Source: Pleionea litopenaei (lineage in GTDB: Bacteria; Pseudomonadota; Gammaproteobacteria; Enterobacterales; Kangiellaceae). From it: 64,000 bases of DNA. The notes beneath the pieces were generated by a model, which saw only the letters and a list, made by a program, of their open reading frames with translations, was not told the DNA's origin and did no database searches. A program made the position numbers and the translations under genes. Positions within the stretch are counted from its first letter, which is position 1; each line of letters opens with the position of its first letter. The stretch is from the NCBI RefSeq assembly GCF_031198435.1, contig NZ_CP133548.1:868001-932000 (forward strand), in the 5' to 3' direction. Shown here piece after piece: positions 35,106 through 45,340 of the stretch.

Positions 35106-38100
35106 CTAAGAGCCGTTAAATGATGCTACATAAGCAATAAAAGCGTCTCTTTCCAATGGTCGACTAAAATAGTAACCTTGTAATAGATCGCATTGATGTC
35201 GCGCCAAATAGTTAATTTGGACTTGAGTTTCAACACCTTCAGCAACGACTTTCATATTAAGACTTTTTGCCATCGCCATGATAGCATTAACGATAGTTTC
35301 TTCTTGACGTTCATCATTGATATCAGAGATAAACTCTTTATCAATTTTTAATTCATCAATAGCAAATCGTTTAAGGTAGCTCAAAGATGAATAGCCAGTG
35401 CCAAAATCATCGATTGAAATTGTCAACCCCATACTTTTCAGAGACTTCAATATATTGGCCGCCTGTCTTGGATTAGTCATCAACAAACTCTCAGTAATCT
35501 CTATTTTTAACTGCTGTGGTCTGACACCATACTTTCTTAGTAAGGCTCGCGTCTCTACGACGAAACTCTCATCCATCAACTGTCGAACAGACACATTAAC
35601 CGATATTGATAAGTCATCTGTATCAGAGTCACTTAGTAAAATACAGACTTGTTCCATAACGTACAGCCCTATCCCGACTATGTAGCCTGTTTCTTCTGCG
35701 AGTGGAATAAAGTCTCCAGGAAAAACTTCTCCTAACTGTGGGTGTCGCCAACGAATAAGAGCTTCCGCTGCAGTTACTTTATGAGTTTGAGCGTTAATGA
35801 TTGGTTGAAAAACGACATAGAGCTCATCCTTCTCGACAGCGTCTCTCAGGTAATTTTCAATATTTAGTCGATGAACTAGATCAACATGCATTTCTTCTTG
35901 ATAAAATGAGTAACTATTCTTTCCTTGATTTTTGGCATGGTACATTGCGGTATCGGCATACTTTAATAATGACTCTACGTTATCTGAGTCTTTAGGATAC
36001 TCAGCAATGCCAATACTGCACGTAATAACTAACTGACTTTCATTAAGCGTGATAGGCTTTCTTAAGTTATCGAGAATTTTCTCGGCGATTAGATCCAGTT
36101 GTGACTGCTCGTCATAATCTTCAATTATTAGTAAAAACTCATCTCCACTTAATCGAGCTAGAGTATCTTCATCTCTAACACATTGATTGATCATGTCGGC
36201 CGTCTTTTTTAATAATAAGTCCCCTGTTTGATGCCCGAAAGAATCATTGACCTTTTTAAACCCATCCAAATCTATAAAAAGCACACCTACCGAATGTTCC
36301 TGCCTTTTTGCCAGTGCGATTGCATGTTCTAACCGGTCCAAAAATAGGTTTCTATTCGGCAGTCCGGTGAGTGAGTCATACCTAGCAAGAAAAGATAATT
36401 TTTCTTCCGCAACACGTTTGTCGGTTATATTACTAAAAATCAATACCGTTAAGTGCTCATCTAACTCTTCATCATCGATATGGAAAGCTTCCAAAGAACA
36501 CAATAGGTCTTTACTGTTAGAGTTTTGAATCCAAAACTCACCAAACCAAGAACCAGCTCGCTCAATCTCAACCCAAAGGTTCACATAAAACTCTTTCGAG
36601 TGTTTTGAAGAACGAAGAGCATTTAAAGAATGCCCAACAATTTTATCCATTGAAAAGCCAGTAATTCTACAAAAAGCGGGGTTAACAAATGAAACTTTTT
36701 GTTCATTATCAAGAACAACCACGGCTTCTGTCATACTTTGCAATATTTCATTGGAAAGCACACTTTCTAGCTGCGCTCGTTTTAAATGAGTAATATCAGT
36801 ATAAGTACCTACAGCACGCCTAATATTTCCGTCTTCATCGAATTCAATTACCTTTCCTTTATCGTGAATCCAACTCCAGCGAGCTTCTTCACTTCGAACT
36901 CGATATTGAATATCAAACTCATCTTTGTTCTCGATAAATCTTAATCGTTCGCGCTGTACATTGGCTCGATCCTTCTCATGTATTAATGCATCCATAAAGT
37001 CGAAAGAGGAAGCATCACCCTCAAAATGAAATAAATGTCCGATATTAAAACGAACCACTTTATTTTCGTCCGCTCGCCAATCCCATAAGCCTTGCTCGCT
37101 CGCTTGCAAAGCTAACTTGAGACGTTCCTCATTGGATTGCACACTTAAAAGTGCCTTACGCTGTATTTTGCGTCGGCGTAACTCTTGAATAAAAATCACC
37201 AAGAAAAAAGTACAAATGATTAGCGCGTAAATCAGCTTAGCTGTATTAGATTCATAAAACTTAGGTTGAATGTTAAACCGTAAACTATTTGAAGCACTCA
37301 GCCACTCACTATTATCAACTTTAAACTCAACATCAACCTCATAGTCACCTGCATCAAGACCGCCGAGGACAACTTCAGACTGATTGGAAATTGCGTTCCA
37401 TGGCTCTTGATTAACTCTGTAGCGAAAGTTAATAGCTAACTCAGGATTGAAATTGGTTGCAGAAAACCTAACCTTAACAACATTTTCATTGGGTTCTAGC
37501 GCTATATTGCCAGATGGAAAGTAAACCGCTTTTTTGAAGTTATCTGAAAAAGACACTTGGGTAATCCAACTTGGTTTGAGGTAGGTTCTTTTTACTATTT
37601 TATGACTTATTTTGGTAATGCCTTCAATTCCGCCGAAAAATATTCCCTCTTCATCTTCTGTTCGAGATGCGCCATTAAACTCCAACTGACCTAGTTTAAG
37701 ATCATTTCTCGAATGTAAAAATGAACCAGAGACAAAATCAAAGTAGCCTAACCCTTGATTACTAGAGTACCAAAGCCCTGACTCGTCAACGACCAAACCA
37801 TAGATAATCGATGCTGCTAAGCCTTTTTCACTATCGAGCATTTGATACTCTAATGCATAAGAAGCAATGTCACTTTTCGTTATTTCGACAATGCCTGAAT
37901 GAGTCGCTAGATAGACGTTACCTTGATCAGTAATAGCGATATCACGAATTAGAAAGTCATCAAACGCATGCAACGGTTTGGCTGAGAGGTCAATGAGTGA
38001 GACAATATTTAATCCATCAATGGTTCCAATCCATAGCTCTTGATTATTTGGCATTGCCATTGACAACACCATATCGAGTGTTTCATTACTCGGATTAGCA

Positions 38101-39503
38101 GAATAATTTATGTTTTCAATTAACTTAAGTCCATTTAAGTCAACTAGAAGAACACCTTTCCTATCGGTGCCAATATACAATCGTTCATTGTTAATCAATA
38201 AAGAACGAGTGGAAAACGTTTGACTAAAATTTTTAATCTCTAATTTATTAACCGTATTTTTATTTCCATCATATGCGAACAACCCATCCTCAGTTCCAAT
38301 TAGCCAGATTGAATTTTTCCAGTAGACAACCGATAGCGCTCTTGGTACTTCACTGAAATAAACTTCTTTATTAGAGTCCATTAATTTAACGAGTAATCCT
38401 GCATCAGTCGCTAAAACCAGCTTATTATCACGCTTAGATAGACCTCTGATACTGCTCAACTTTCTATTCTCAAAACCTGAGTTAATTGATATATAGCTAA
38501 ACGCGTGATCGTCAGGATTGAAAATATAGGCACCTTTGGTCGCGGTCCCAATCCATATAAGTCCGTCTTCGCCAAGAAAAAAACTTCTGATCGAAAAGTC
38601 TGACAAATTTGAATTTTCCGAGTTGTACCTTCTAAATGACTTTTGCTCACTATCAAATCCAAGAATTCCACCCTCTTCTAACGTCATCCAAATAGTTTGG
38701 TTGCGATCAATTAGAATAGAACGTATGTCTATGGGTTCATTAAAGGCTACTGACCGAGTAATCTTGAGACTCTGATTTAGCCAATAAATACCTTCATTAT
38801 TAGTGCCGATATAAATGTCTTGAAAAGCTATCACTTGATTCAATTCAATGGGAAGATTGCGAGATGCCTGAGTAATAGGATTAAATAAACGAATACGATC
38901 AATTAAAACTTCGACCCTTCTTTCAAGCGGAGTATTAACTTGTCGAACAGGTTGAACGCCATTAGCACTTAATTGTTTATCTTCTCTGAGCTCGTACCTA
39001 TTAGGCTCTTTAGTTTTCGAAGCGTTTAAATCAATACGATAAAGCGAACTCTGACTAGTAACAATAAGAGCGTTTAATTGTTCAGAATACGAAATCGATT
39101 GAGGAGTTCCACTTAATGGCGACTCTGAAAAACGAACAAGTGGTCGAAAGGTCATACTGGCTCTATCTAACTGGCTGATTCCATTAAGGCTCAGTACCCA
39201 TAATTGGCCATCGACAGAAGACTCTATATCAAACACAAAGTCATCGACTAACCCTACCGATTGATATCTGCTCGGGGTCTTTTGGCTGGTAAAGAGCATT
39301 AAAGAGCGTCCGTCATAAAAATGAAGCCCTCCTTGAGTTGCAAACCATAAAAATCCAAAGGAATCTTCATGGATTGCCTCGATGGTATTTTGGTTAAATT
39401 TATCCGGGGTATTTAAGGGAGATACGACAAGTCGCTCGGGCAAATCAGCTAAGACTGCCCCCGCACTAAAACATAAAAGTAAGCAAAAAAGTCTAGAAAT
39501 CAA
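35106..39503 (-). CDS. Membrane sensor c-di-GMP enzyme: beta-propeller, PAS, GGDEF and EAL domains
   Basis: A very large protein of 1465 residues. Order: signal peptide (1-19), a two-bladed seven-repeat propeller region (about 30-640) with repeats such as GLIWIGTATKGAYIF, a Y_Y_Y-type domain (about 655-745), one membrane helix (about 752-772), two PAS domains (about 790-1035), GGDEF (about 1045-1200) and EAL (about 1230-1460). The GGDEF signature is SGDEF, a variant, with an RDED inhibitory site five residues before it. EAL keeps EALIRWRHP and DDFGTGYSSL, so phosphodiesterase activity looks intact. It probably binds a periplasmic ligand and adjusts c-di-GMP; which activity dominates is unknown. 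Confidence 0.92.
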   Translation of the reverse strand: MISRLFCLLLCFSAGAVLADLPERLVVSPLNTPDKFNQNTIEAIHEDSFGFLWFATQGGLHFYDGRSLMLFTSQKTPSRYQSVGLVDDFVFDIESSVDGQLWVLSLNGISQLDRASMTFRPLVRFSESPLSGTPQSISYSEQLNALIVTSQSSLYRIDLNASKTKEPNRYELREDKQLSANGVQPVRQVNTPLERRVEVLIDRIRLFNPITQASRNLPIELNQVIAFQDIYIGTNNEGIYWLNQSLKITRSVAFNEPIDIRSILIDRNQTIWMTLEEGGILGFDSEQKSFRRYNSENSNLSDFSIRSFFLGEDGLIWIGTATKGAYIFNPDDHAFSYISINSGFENRKLSSIRGLSKRDNKLVLATDAGLLVKLMDSNKEVYFSEVPRALSVVYWKNSIWLIGTEDGLFAYDGNKNTVNKLEIKNFSQTFSTRSLLINNERLYIGTDRKGVLLVDLNGLKLIENINYSANPSNETLDMVLSMAMPNNQELWIGTIDGLNIVSLIDLSAKPLHAFDDFLIRDIAITDQGNVYLATHSGIVEITKSDIASYALEYQMLDSEKGLAASIIYGLVVDESGLWYSSNQGLGYFDFVSGSFLHSRNDLKLGQLEFNGASRTEDEEGIFFGGIEGITKISHKIVKRTYLKPSWITQVSFSDNFKKAVYFPSGNIALEPNENVVKVRFSATNFNPELAINFRYRVNQEPWNAISNQSEVVLGGLDAGDYEVDVEFKVDNSEWLSASNSLRFNIQPKFYESNTAKLIYALIICTFFLVIFIQELRRRKIQRKALLSVQSNEERLKLALQASEQGLWDWRADENKVVRFNIGHLFHFEGDASSFDFMDALIHEKDRANVQRERLRFIENKDEFDIQYRVRSEEARWSWIHDKGKVIEFDEDGNIRRAVGTYTDITHLKRAQLESVLSNEILQSMTEAVVVLDNEQKVSFVNPAFCRITGFSMDKIVGHSLNALRSSKHSKEFYVNLWVEIERAGSWFGEFWIQNSNSKDLLCSLEAFHIDDEELDEHLTVLIFSNITDKRVAEEKLSFLARYDSLTGLPNRNLFLDRLEHAIALAKRQEHSVGVLFIDLDGFKKVNDSFGHQTGDLLLKKTADMINQCVRDEDTLARLSGDEFLLIIEDYDEQSQLDLIAEKILDNLRKPITLNESQLVITCSIGIAEYPKDSDNVESLLKYADTAMYHAKNQGKNSYSFYQEEMHVDLVHRLNIENYLRDAVEKDELYVVFQPIINAQTHKVTAAEALIRWRHPQLGEVFPGDFIPLAEETGYIVGIGLYVMEQVCILLSDSDTDDLSISVNVSVRQLMDESFVVETRALLRKYGVRPQQLKIEITESLLMTNPRQAANILKSLKSMGLTISIDDFGTGYSSLSYLKRFAIDELKIDKEFISDINDERQEETIVNAIMAMAKSLNMKVVAEGVETQVQINYLARHQCDLLQGYYFSRPLERDAFIAYVASFNGS

Positions 39504-39981
39504 GATTGAACTTTTATTATTAATATCAGTAAATTAGAGTATAGCGCATGTTCTCAGGAATACCTTTAATTATGATCATTGCTAAAACATAGAAAGGTCT
39601 CTCAACTCAGTGAGTATTTTTGCTTCCGAAGCCAAAGTTTCTGAGGCCAAGGCATCGCAGATGACTAAAGCCTAGCCTTGATACCTTCTCGTAAATCTAG
39701 TCTTCATAAATAGTGTTCAGATTGTCTCAATAATCCAATCAATCGATTGAAATCCTATCATAATCAGTAAAATCATAGAAATCCGGCTCATAGCCAGAAC
39801 GCATTATCTCCATCAGAGATTACAAAAGAATGATTTACGCGTTTCACTCAACAATTGCGTTGGATCAGTATTCGAGAAAAAGATTTCGGTAAGAATGGCA
39901 AAATCGTTTCATGACTTTGATTTCAAACTAAATTACACTGATTGTTCATGAAATCGACTTTAAGTTCCAAGAAAATAAATA
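39504..39981. other. 478-bp intergenic region with no recognisable gene
   Basis: AT-rich, divergent between the large c-di-GMP enzyme and the ABC exporter operon. The only structure noted is a spaced inverted pair TTTCATGA / TCATGAAA at about 39908 and 39947, which could be a regulator site for the operon starting at 39994. Confidence 0.4.
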
Positions 39982-39993
39982 ATGGAGTTGAAA

Positions 39994-41055
39994 GTGCGTC
40001 GAACCAAACTATCGTTTCTGCGTTTTTTGTTGAGTGACAACCCATCTTTACGCCCAGTTCAAAAGACTCTCAGTCTCTTATTCTTCGTCTCAACACTAAC
40101 CGCATGTAACTGGTTTGATAACGGCAGCTCAACTTCAACCTTCCCGCTTACATTACTCGGTAATGTCGATATTCGCCAAGTCTCTCTTGCATTCGATGCG
40201 AGCGGTCGAATTATCGAGTTAAGCGTAGAAGAAGGCGATCAAGTCACTCAGGGCCAACAACTCGGCCGCCTAGATACATCTGCATTAGAGCTTCAAATGA
40301 AACAAGCGCTTGCGGAGTTAAGGGTTCAGCAACAAAAATTACTGAGTTTGAAAAATGGCGCTCGTCCTGAAGAAATTGAGCAAGCGAAAAGTCGACTTGA
40401 GGCCGCTAGGTCTGATACCTTGAATCTAACAAAAGAATTGGATCGCTTAGTATCGGTTGCAGAAAGCACTCAAGGGCGAGCGGTTAGTGAGAGCCAAATA
40501 GATGCCGCTAGAACTCGACTCAATGTATCAAGATCAAATGTTATCGCACTCCAAAGTGCTCTTCATTTATTAGAGCTCGGCCCCCGTCAAGAAGACATCG
40601 CTGCGGCTCAAGCCACCTTAGATAGCTTAGAAGCCCGTGTAGATCTGCTTAAACTCTATATTCAAAAAGGGACTTTGCTGTCTCCCGTTGCGGCTAGAGT
40701 TCGCGCTCGAAGTTTGGAAGTTGGCGATATGGCGAATCCAAATAAGCCGGTCTTCGCTCTTGCACTGACTCACCCCAAATACGTGCGCGTCTACGTTGAT
40801 GAACCTCTTATTGGGTTGATCAAGCCTGGCATGAAGGCCAACGTTATTTCTGATAGCCAGCCCCAAATAACAATACCTGGTCAAGTAGGATTTATTTCTT
40901 CCGTCGCAGAATTCACTCCAAAGTTTGTTCAGTCTCAAGAACTTCGAACGCACTTAGTGTATGAAGTTCGAGTAGTCGTCGAAGATTCAGAAAACCAACT
41001 AAGGATGGGGCAGCCAGTTACTGTTACGCTTCATAACGCCAATGAACAACCGTAA
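39994..41055 (+). CDS. HlyD-family membrane fusion lipoprotein of an ABC-2 exporter (YbhG-like)
   Basis: About 353 residues. A lipobox STLTAC follows a hydrophobic leader, so the protein is probably a lipoprotein, then a biotinyl-lipoyl-like half (GRIIELSVEEGDQVTQGQQLGRLDT), a long coiled coil of about 130 residues with two repeats of ARPEEIEQAKSRL / PRQEDIAAAQATL, and the second lipoyl half plus beta barrel. The GTG at 39994 has a GGAG site six bases upstream; an ATG at 39982 has none. It is the first gene of the exporter operon and should link the pump to the outer membrane. Confidence 0.88.
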   Translation: MRRTKLSFLRFLLSDNPSLRPVQKTLSLLFFVSTLTACNWFDNGSSTSTFPLTLLGNVDIRQVSLAFDASGRIIELSVEEGDQVTQGQQLGRLDTSALELQMKQALAELRVQQQKLLSLKNGARPEEIEQAKSRLEAARSDTLNLTKELDRLVSVAESTQGRAVSESQIDAARTRLNVSRSNVIALQSALHLLELGPRQEDIAAAQATLDSLEARVDLLKLYIQKGTLLSPVAARVRARSLEVGDMANPNKPVFALALTHPKYVRVYVDEPLIGLIKPGMKANVISDSQPQITIPGQVGFISSVAEFTPKFVQSQELRTHLVYEVRVVVEDSENQLRMGQPVTVTLHNANEQP

Positions 41056-41083
41056 CTTTCAATAAAGTTATAAGCCACCGATT

Positions 41084-42856
41084 ATGGATGACCTAGAATT
41101 TTCTGTTGTTGCCAACAATCTTACCAAACGCTTTTTGACAGCCAATGGTAGTGAGCAGACTGCCATAGATAATTTATCTTTCTCCATTAAACCAGGAATC
41201 CTTACGGGCTTAGTAGGACCCGACGGAGCAGGCAAAACAACGGTCATGCGCTTGATGGCAGGATTACTCCTCCCTGACTCCGGTGAGCTAACAGTCCTCA
41301 ACTATAATCCGGTCAACTCATCTCAAAAAATACAAAGTCTCATTAGTTACATGCCGCAAAAGTTTGGGCTCTATGAAGACCTATCGGTTATAGAGAATTT
41401 AAGTTTGTACGCCAATCTCCATCAAGTTCCAGAACATTTACGACAACAGCGATTTGAGAAAATGCTCGCCATGACTGATTTAACGGCCTTTACTCAACGT
41501 CCAGCAGGTAAGCTCTCGGGAGGAATGAAACAAAAATTAGGACTGGCATGTACTTTAGTTCGTTCGCCAAAACTTTTATTACTCGACGAACCAACGGTAG
41601 GCGTTGATCCCTTGTCTAGGCGCGAGCTTTGGCAAATTGTTTACCCTTTGGTAAGAGAAGAAGGATTAAGTGTTGTGTTTTCCAGTACGTATATGGAAGA
41701 AGCGGAACCTTGTGATAACATCATTGTTTTACATCAAGGTGTAAAATTAGCTGAGGGAAGCTCTCGCCAGCTCAAAGACAAAGTTCGAGGGTTGACTTAT
41801 CAATTTAAAATACCTTCCGGTAAGCTTCCAAGGAATCTACAGTCAGAACTGTTAAACCACCCTGACTTTATTGTCGATGCAATTCCGGTAAGCAATCAAA
41901 TACACTGCGTTCGAAATCCAGAAAAATCAGAACATGCGTTTTTTCAAAATTACTCAAACTTTAATCTTCGCCCTCGCCCAGAAACCTTAACCGATTTTTT
42001 TATACTCGCATTAAAAGAAAACTCTAGCGCTGAAAAAGTGCATGCATTACCGGTGGATCTAAACGCAGCCTCTGAAATAAACAATGAAAATAAACCACTC
42101 ATAAAGGTCGAGCAACTGCTTCGAAGATTTGGCGACTTTATTGCTGTACAAAATATTTCGTTTTCAGTGAAACGGGGTGAGATTTTTGGCTTATTAGGCC
42201 CAAATGGCGCAGGAAAAACAACGACTTTTAGAATGCTTTGCGGTCTACTACCAGCTTCTCAAGGAATACTAGAAGTGGCTGGAGTAAATCTACGTCATGC
42301 AAGAGCAAAAGCACGACAAAATATAGGTTATGTCTCGCAAAAATACAGTCTTTATGGCAGTCTAACAGTCAAGGAGAACTTAGCCTTTTTCGGACAAGTC
42401 TACGGGCTTACTGGCGCGAAACTTGAACAGAGAATCACCGAGTTAGTCACTGCTTTTCAATTACCGCTTGACGTAATTAGCAACCAGTTATCCGCAGGGT
42501 ACAAACAGCGTTTAGCAATGGCGACCGCCCTCTTACACCAACCGCATATTTTATTCTTAGATGAACCTACAAGTGGTATTGATCCTTTAGCTAGGAGAGA
42601 GTTTTGGAGGACCATTACTGAGTTATCCGATCAAGGCGTCACTATCATTATCACGACTCACTTTATGGAAGAGGCAGAATTTTGTGACCGCATTGCTATT
42701 CAAGATTCAGGAAAGCTTTTGGCGTTAGGGAGCCCGAAAGAAATACGACTCCAGGCGAAACAATCGGATGAAACGAGCATGAATGACACCTTTATTCACA
42801 TCGTTGAACATAACCGAGTGCAACCTATTTCAACTCGAAAAGCATCGACGACATGA
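41084..42856 (+). CDS. ABC transporter with two ATPase domains (YbhF-like)
   Basis: A 590-residue protein that joins two nucleotide-binding domains. The first has Walker A GPDGAGKTTV and signature LSGGMKQKLGLACTL; the second has GPNGAGKTTT and LSAGYKQRLAMATALL with Walker B ILFLDEPTSGIDP. The unusual Asp in the first Walker A is normal for this family. It energises the two permeases encoded next, and overlaps the first of them by four bases. Substrate is unknown; E. coli YbhFSR exports cationic drugs and Na+/Li+. Confidence 0.9.
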   Translation: MDDLEFSVVANNLTKRFLTANGSEQTAIDNLSFSIKPGILTGLVGPDGAGKTTVMRLMAGLLLPDSGELTVLNYNPVNSSQKIQSLISYMPQKFGLYEDLSVIENLSLYANLHQVPEHLRQQRFEKMLAMTDLTAFTQRPAGKLSGGMKQKLGLACTLVRSPKLLLLDEPTVGVDPLSRRELWQIVYPLVREEGLSVVFSSTYMEEAEPCDNIIVLHQGVKLAEGSSRQLKDKVRGLTYQFKIPSGKLPRNLQSELLNHPDFIVDAIPVSNQIHCVRNPEKSEHAFFQNYSNFNLRPRPETLTDFFILALKENSSAEKVHALPVDLNAASEINNENKPLIKVEQLLRRFGDFIAVQNISFSVKRGEIFGLLGPNGAGKTTTFRMLCGLLPASQGILEVAGVNLRHARAKARQNIGYVSQKYSLYGSLTVKENLAFFGQVYGLTGAKLEQRITELVTAFQLPLDVISNQLSAGYKQRLAMATALLHQPHILFLDEPTSGIDPLARREFWRTITELSDQGVTIIITTHFMEEAEFCDRIAIQDSGKLLALGSPKEIRLQAKQSDETSMNDTFIHIVEHNRVQPISTRKASTT

Positions 42857-43968
42857 AATTTGAACTTTCAACAACGCGACTGCTTGCGCTTCTAAAAAAA
42901 GAGTTCGCTCAGATGGTTCGAGACCGTAGCAGCTTATCGGTTGGTCTGTTACTGCCCGTTATATTAATTTTACTCTTTGGCTACGGTCTGTCTTTTGATG
43001 TTAAGAATGCAACGATCGCGGTGGTTTCGTCTGAAGATTCTAAATTAAAACATGAAATCATTGCTCGTCTCGATGCCTCTAACTACATTCAACCGACACT
43101 ATCAACAAGTCAACAGGAGGCCACAAAAAGGTTAATCAATCACGACATCGATGGAATACTGATCATACCCGATGAATCTTCCGTGCCAAGTAGTCCTCTT
43201 TTAATTGTTAACGGAGTTGATACCACATTGGCAAACGCGATCATTTCGTATATCAATGCCGCATTAGCAACTATGTCAAAAAGTGAAATAGACCATCAAG
43301 CACTTGTCACCGAAAACTCTGCAAAAATCGAGGTTAGTCAACGGATGTGGTTTAACGAAACGGCTAATAGTCGTTGGTATTTGGTTCCTGGTCTACTGGT
43401 GCTAGTATTAACACTTATAGGCGCTTTCTTAAGTTCTTTACTAATCGCTCGAGAGTGGGAGCGCGGCACATTTGAAGCCGTCTTTGTTACTCCTGTTTCA
43501 ACACTCGAAATCATTATCGCAAAACTGTTACCTTACCTTGCTCTTGGCGGTGTGAACTTGACGCTTTGCTTACTCGCGTCTCACTTTCTGTTTGAAGTTC
43601 CAATTAGAGGTTCGTTATTTATAATCGTAGTCGCCGCTCTATTGTACTTAGCGGTATCACTACTTTTAGGACTCTATATATCCGCTGCAACCAAAAATCA
43701 ATTTCAAGCAAGCCAAATTGCATTATTGACGAGCTTTCTTCCCGCAATGATGCTCTCTGGGTTTGTTTTTGATTTAAGGAATGTACCTGTCGTTATTCAA
43801 ATATTCAGTCAACTTTTACCAGCCACTCACTTTATGGGCAGCATAAAATCTTTGTTTTTGTCAGGAAACCACTGGCCGACTATTTTTGAAGATCTCGGTA
43901 TTCTATTTATCTATGGCCTAATTTTGCTTTACCTAACCCATCGCAAACTGAGAAAGTCGATTGAGTAA
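42853..43968 (+). CDS. ABC-2 type permease (YbhS-like)
   Basis: A 371-residue inner-membrane protein with one helix near the N terminus (residues about 28-46), a periplasmic domain of about 120 residues, and five helices in the C-terminal half including REWERGTFEAVFVTPVS, the family signature. It overlaps the ATPase gene by four bases and is eight bases from the second permease. The two should form a heterodimeric channel. Confidence 0.9.
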   Translation: MKFELSTTRLLALLKKEFAQMVRDRSSLSVGLLLPVILILLFGYGLSFDVKNATIAVVSSEDSKLKHEIIARLDASNYIQPTLSTSQQEATKRLINHDIDGILIIPDESSVPSSPLLIVNGVDTTLANAIISYINAALATMSKSEIDHQALVTENSAKIEVSQRMWFNETANSRWYLVPGLLVLVLTLIGAFLSSLLIAREWERGTFEAVFVTPVSTLEIIIAKLLPYLALGGVNLTLCLLASHFLFEVPIRGSLFIIVVAALLYLAVSLLLGLYISAATKNQFQASQIALLTSFLPAMMLSGFVFDLRNVPVVIQIFSQLLPATHFMGSIKSLFLSGNHWPTIFEDLGILFIYGLILLYLTHRKLRKSIE

Positions 43969-43976
43969 ATGATTCA

Positions 43977-45083
43977 ATGATTAATACTTTTAATGCTATT
44001 CGTGCACTCATAAAAAAAGAACTGCTGACTTTATTTAAAGAGCCAGCGAACCGAATTATTTTATTTGTCCCTGCGCTTTTACAGTCGTTACTTTTCGGAT
44101 ATGGCGCAACCTATGATTTGACTAATGTGCCCTACGCCGTTCTTGATCAAAGCAAAAGCGAAACATCACAAAGCATTATTTCTCACATCAGTGGTACCGG
44201 AGTTTTTCACTTAACCCATCAACTTAGTTCAACAACAGAAATTGCTGAGGTTATTGAAAATGAACAAGCCATTTTGGTTATGGTTTTTCAGTCAGACTTT
44301 GAACAAAAGTTAGCGCGTCAACAACCGACATCAATTCAAATGCTACTCGACGGCCGAAACTCTACCACGGCAGGACTAGCATCAGCTTACATACAAGCCA
44401 TAATAGGTAAAGTTAATCAAAGTTTCGGTACTAAAGAGAATCAAATACAACTAATCACCCGAGCATGGTACAACCCCAATTTAGAATCGCGCTGGAACAT
44501 TATGCCTGGTTTAATCGCTATGTTGAGTATGATTCAAACGCTACTTATTGCTGCCTTATCGGTCGCACGAGAGCGAGAGCAAGGAACTTTCGATCAACTA
44601 TTAGTGACTCCTCTGACTCCCATTCAAATTTTAATTGGAAAAGCCGTACCTGCCATTACGATTGGACTCATTCAATCAAGTGTTGTTCTGCTGATCATTC
44701 GATTTTGGTTTAACATTCCGATGGCAGGCTCCCTACTCGATCTATATCTAGGTTTACTTATTTTTACGATTGCGGTAGTTGGTGTTGGCTTATCCATCTC
44801 TGCCATTTCCTTATCGATGCAGCAGGCAATGTTATATACTTTTTTAATTATTATGCCGATGACATTACTTTCTGGTTTATTAACTCCGGTGAAAAATATG
44901 CCCGATGTATTACAGACGGCGACCTATGCTAACCCGCTGAGGTTTGGACTCGATATTAGCCGTCGAGTGTATCTCGAAGGAACAGCTATCACAGAACTTA
45001 CCTCATCAATTTGGCCATTATTGATTATGGCAGCAGTGACTATACCGCTGGCCTCATGGATGTTTCGACATCGATTAAGTTAA
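43977..45083 (+). CDS. ABC-2 type permease (YbhR-like)
   Basis: A 368-residue protein with the same topology as the previous permease: an N-terminal helix, a periplasmic domain and five C-terminal helices with the signature REREQGTFDQLLVTPLTP. It is the last gene of the operon, and paralogous to the gene before it. The MFP-ATPase-permease-permease order is that of ybhGFSR. No outer-membrane TolC homologue is adjacent. Confidence 0.9.
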   Translation: MINTFNAIRALIKKELLTLFKEPANRIILFVPALLQSLLFGYGATYDLTNVPYAVLDQSKSETSQSIISHISGTGVFHLTHQLSSTTEIAEVIENEQAILVMVFQSDFEQKLARQQPTSIQMLLDGRNSTTAGLASAYIQAIIGKVNQSFGTKENQIQLITRAWYNPNLESRWNIMPGLIAMLSMIQTLLIAALSVAREREQGTFDQLLVTPLTPIQILIGKAVPAITIGLIQSSVVLLIIRFWFNIPMAGSLLDLYLGLLIFTIAVVGVGLSISAISLSMQQAMLYTFLIIMPMTLLSGLLTPVKNMPDVLQTATYANPLRFGLDISRRVYLEGTAITELTSSIWPLLIMAAVTIPLASWMFRHRLS

Positions 45084-45254
45084 TTAGTAAACCCCTATGC
45101 ATTGATATCCAAGCCATTAAAAAGCCTTTGGTGACCTGAAAAACCCAAGTAATAAAATGGTCATAACACTAAACTTTACAACTGTCATATGGCACAAAGC
45201 GAAGAACCCAAAAATCGATATCATTAGTCAATCGCACCAAGGTTTCAAAAAAAT

Positions 45255-45340
45255 GTTTCGGCCGGCACGGTGTTCCAATCTTCAAAAAACATTAATGGCT
45301 TCAGAAGAAGGATTTATTAAACTTAAGGATTTTTTGAGAA
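45255..45340 (-). repeat. Degenerate distal remnant of the tRNA-Leu repeat array
   Basis: The segment GTTTCGGCCGGCACGGTGTT (45255-45274) is the hairpin-insert and T-arm part of the unit without the acceptor end. It keeps GGTGTT as in the true tRNA where the regular copies have GGTATT. The next 66 bases show only patchy similarity. I read it as the oldest, decayed end of the array. Confidence 0.7.

Noticed and set aside
39908-39955. TTTCATGA / TCATGAAA pair as a definite regulator operator
   Set aside because: The half sites are far apart and appear only once; kept only as a comment in the intergenic entry.
42853-45083. The two ABC-2 permeases as one frameshifted gene or recent duplication
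   Set aside because: Both frames are full length with own start and stop, and the proteins differ throughout. Paired permeases are normal for this family.
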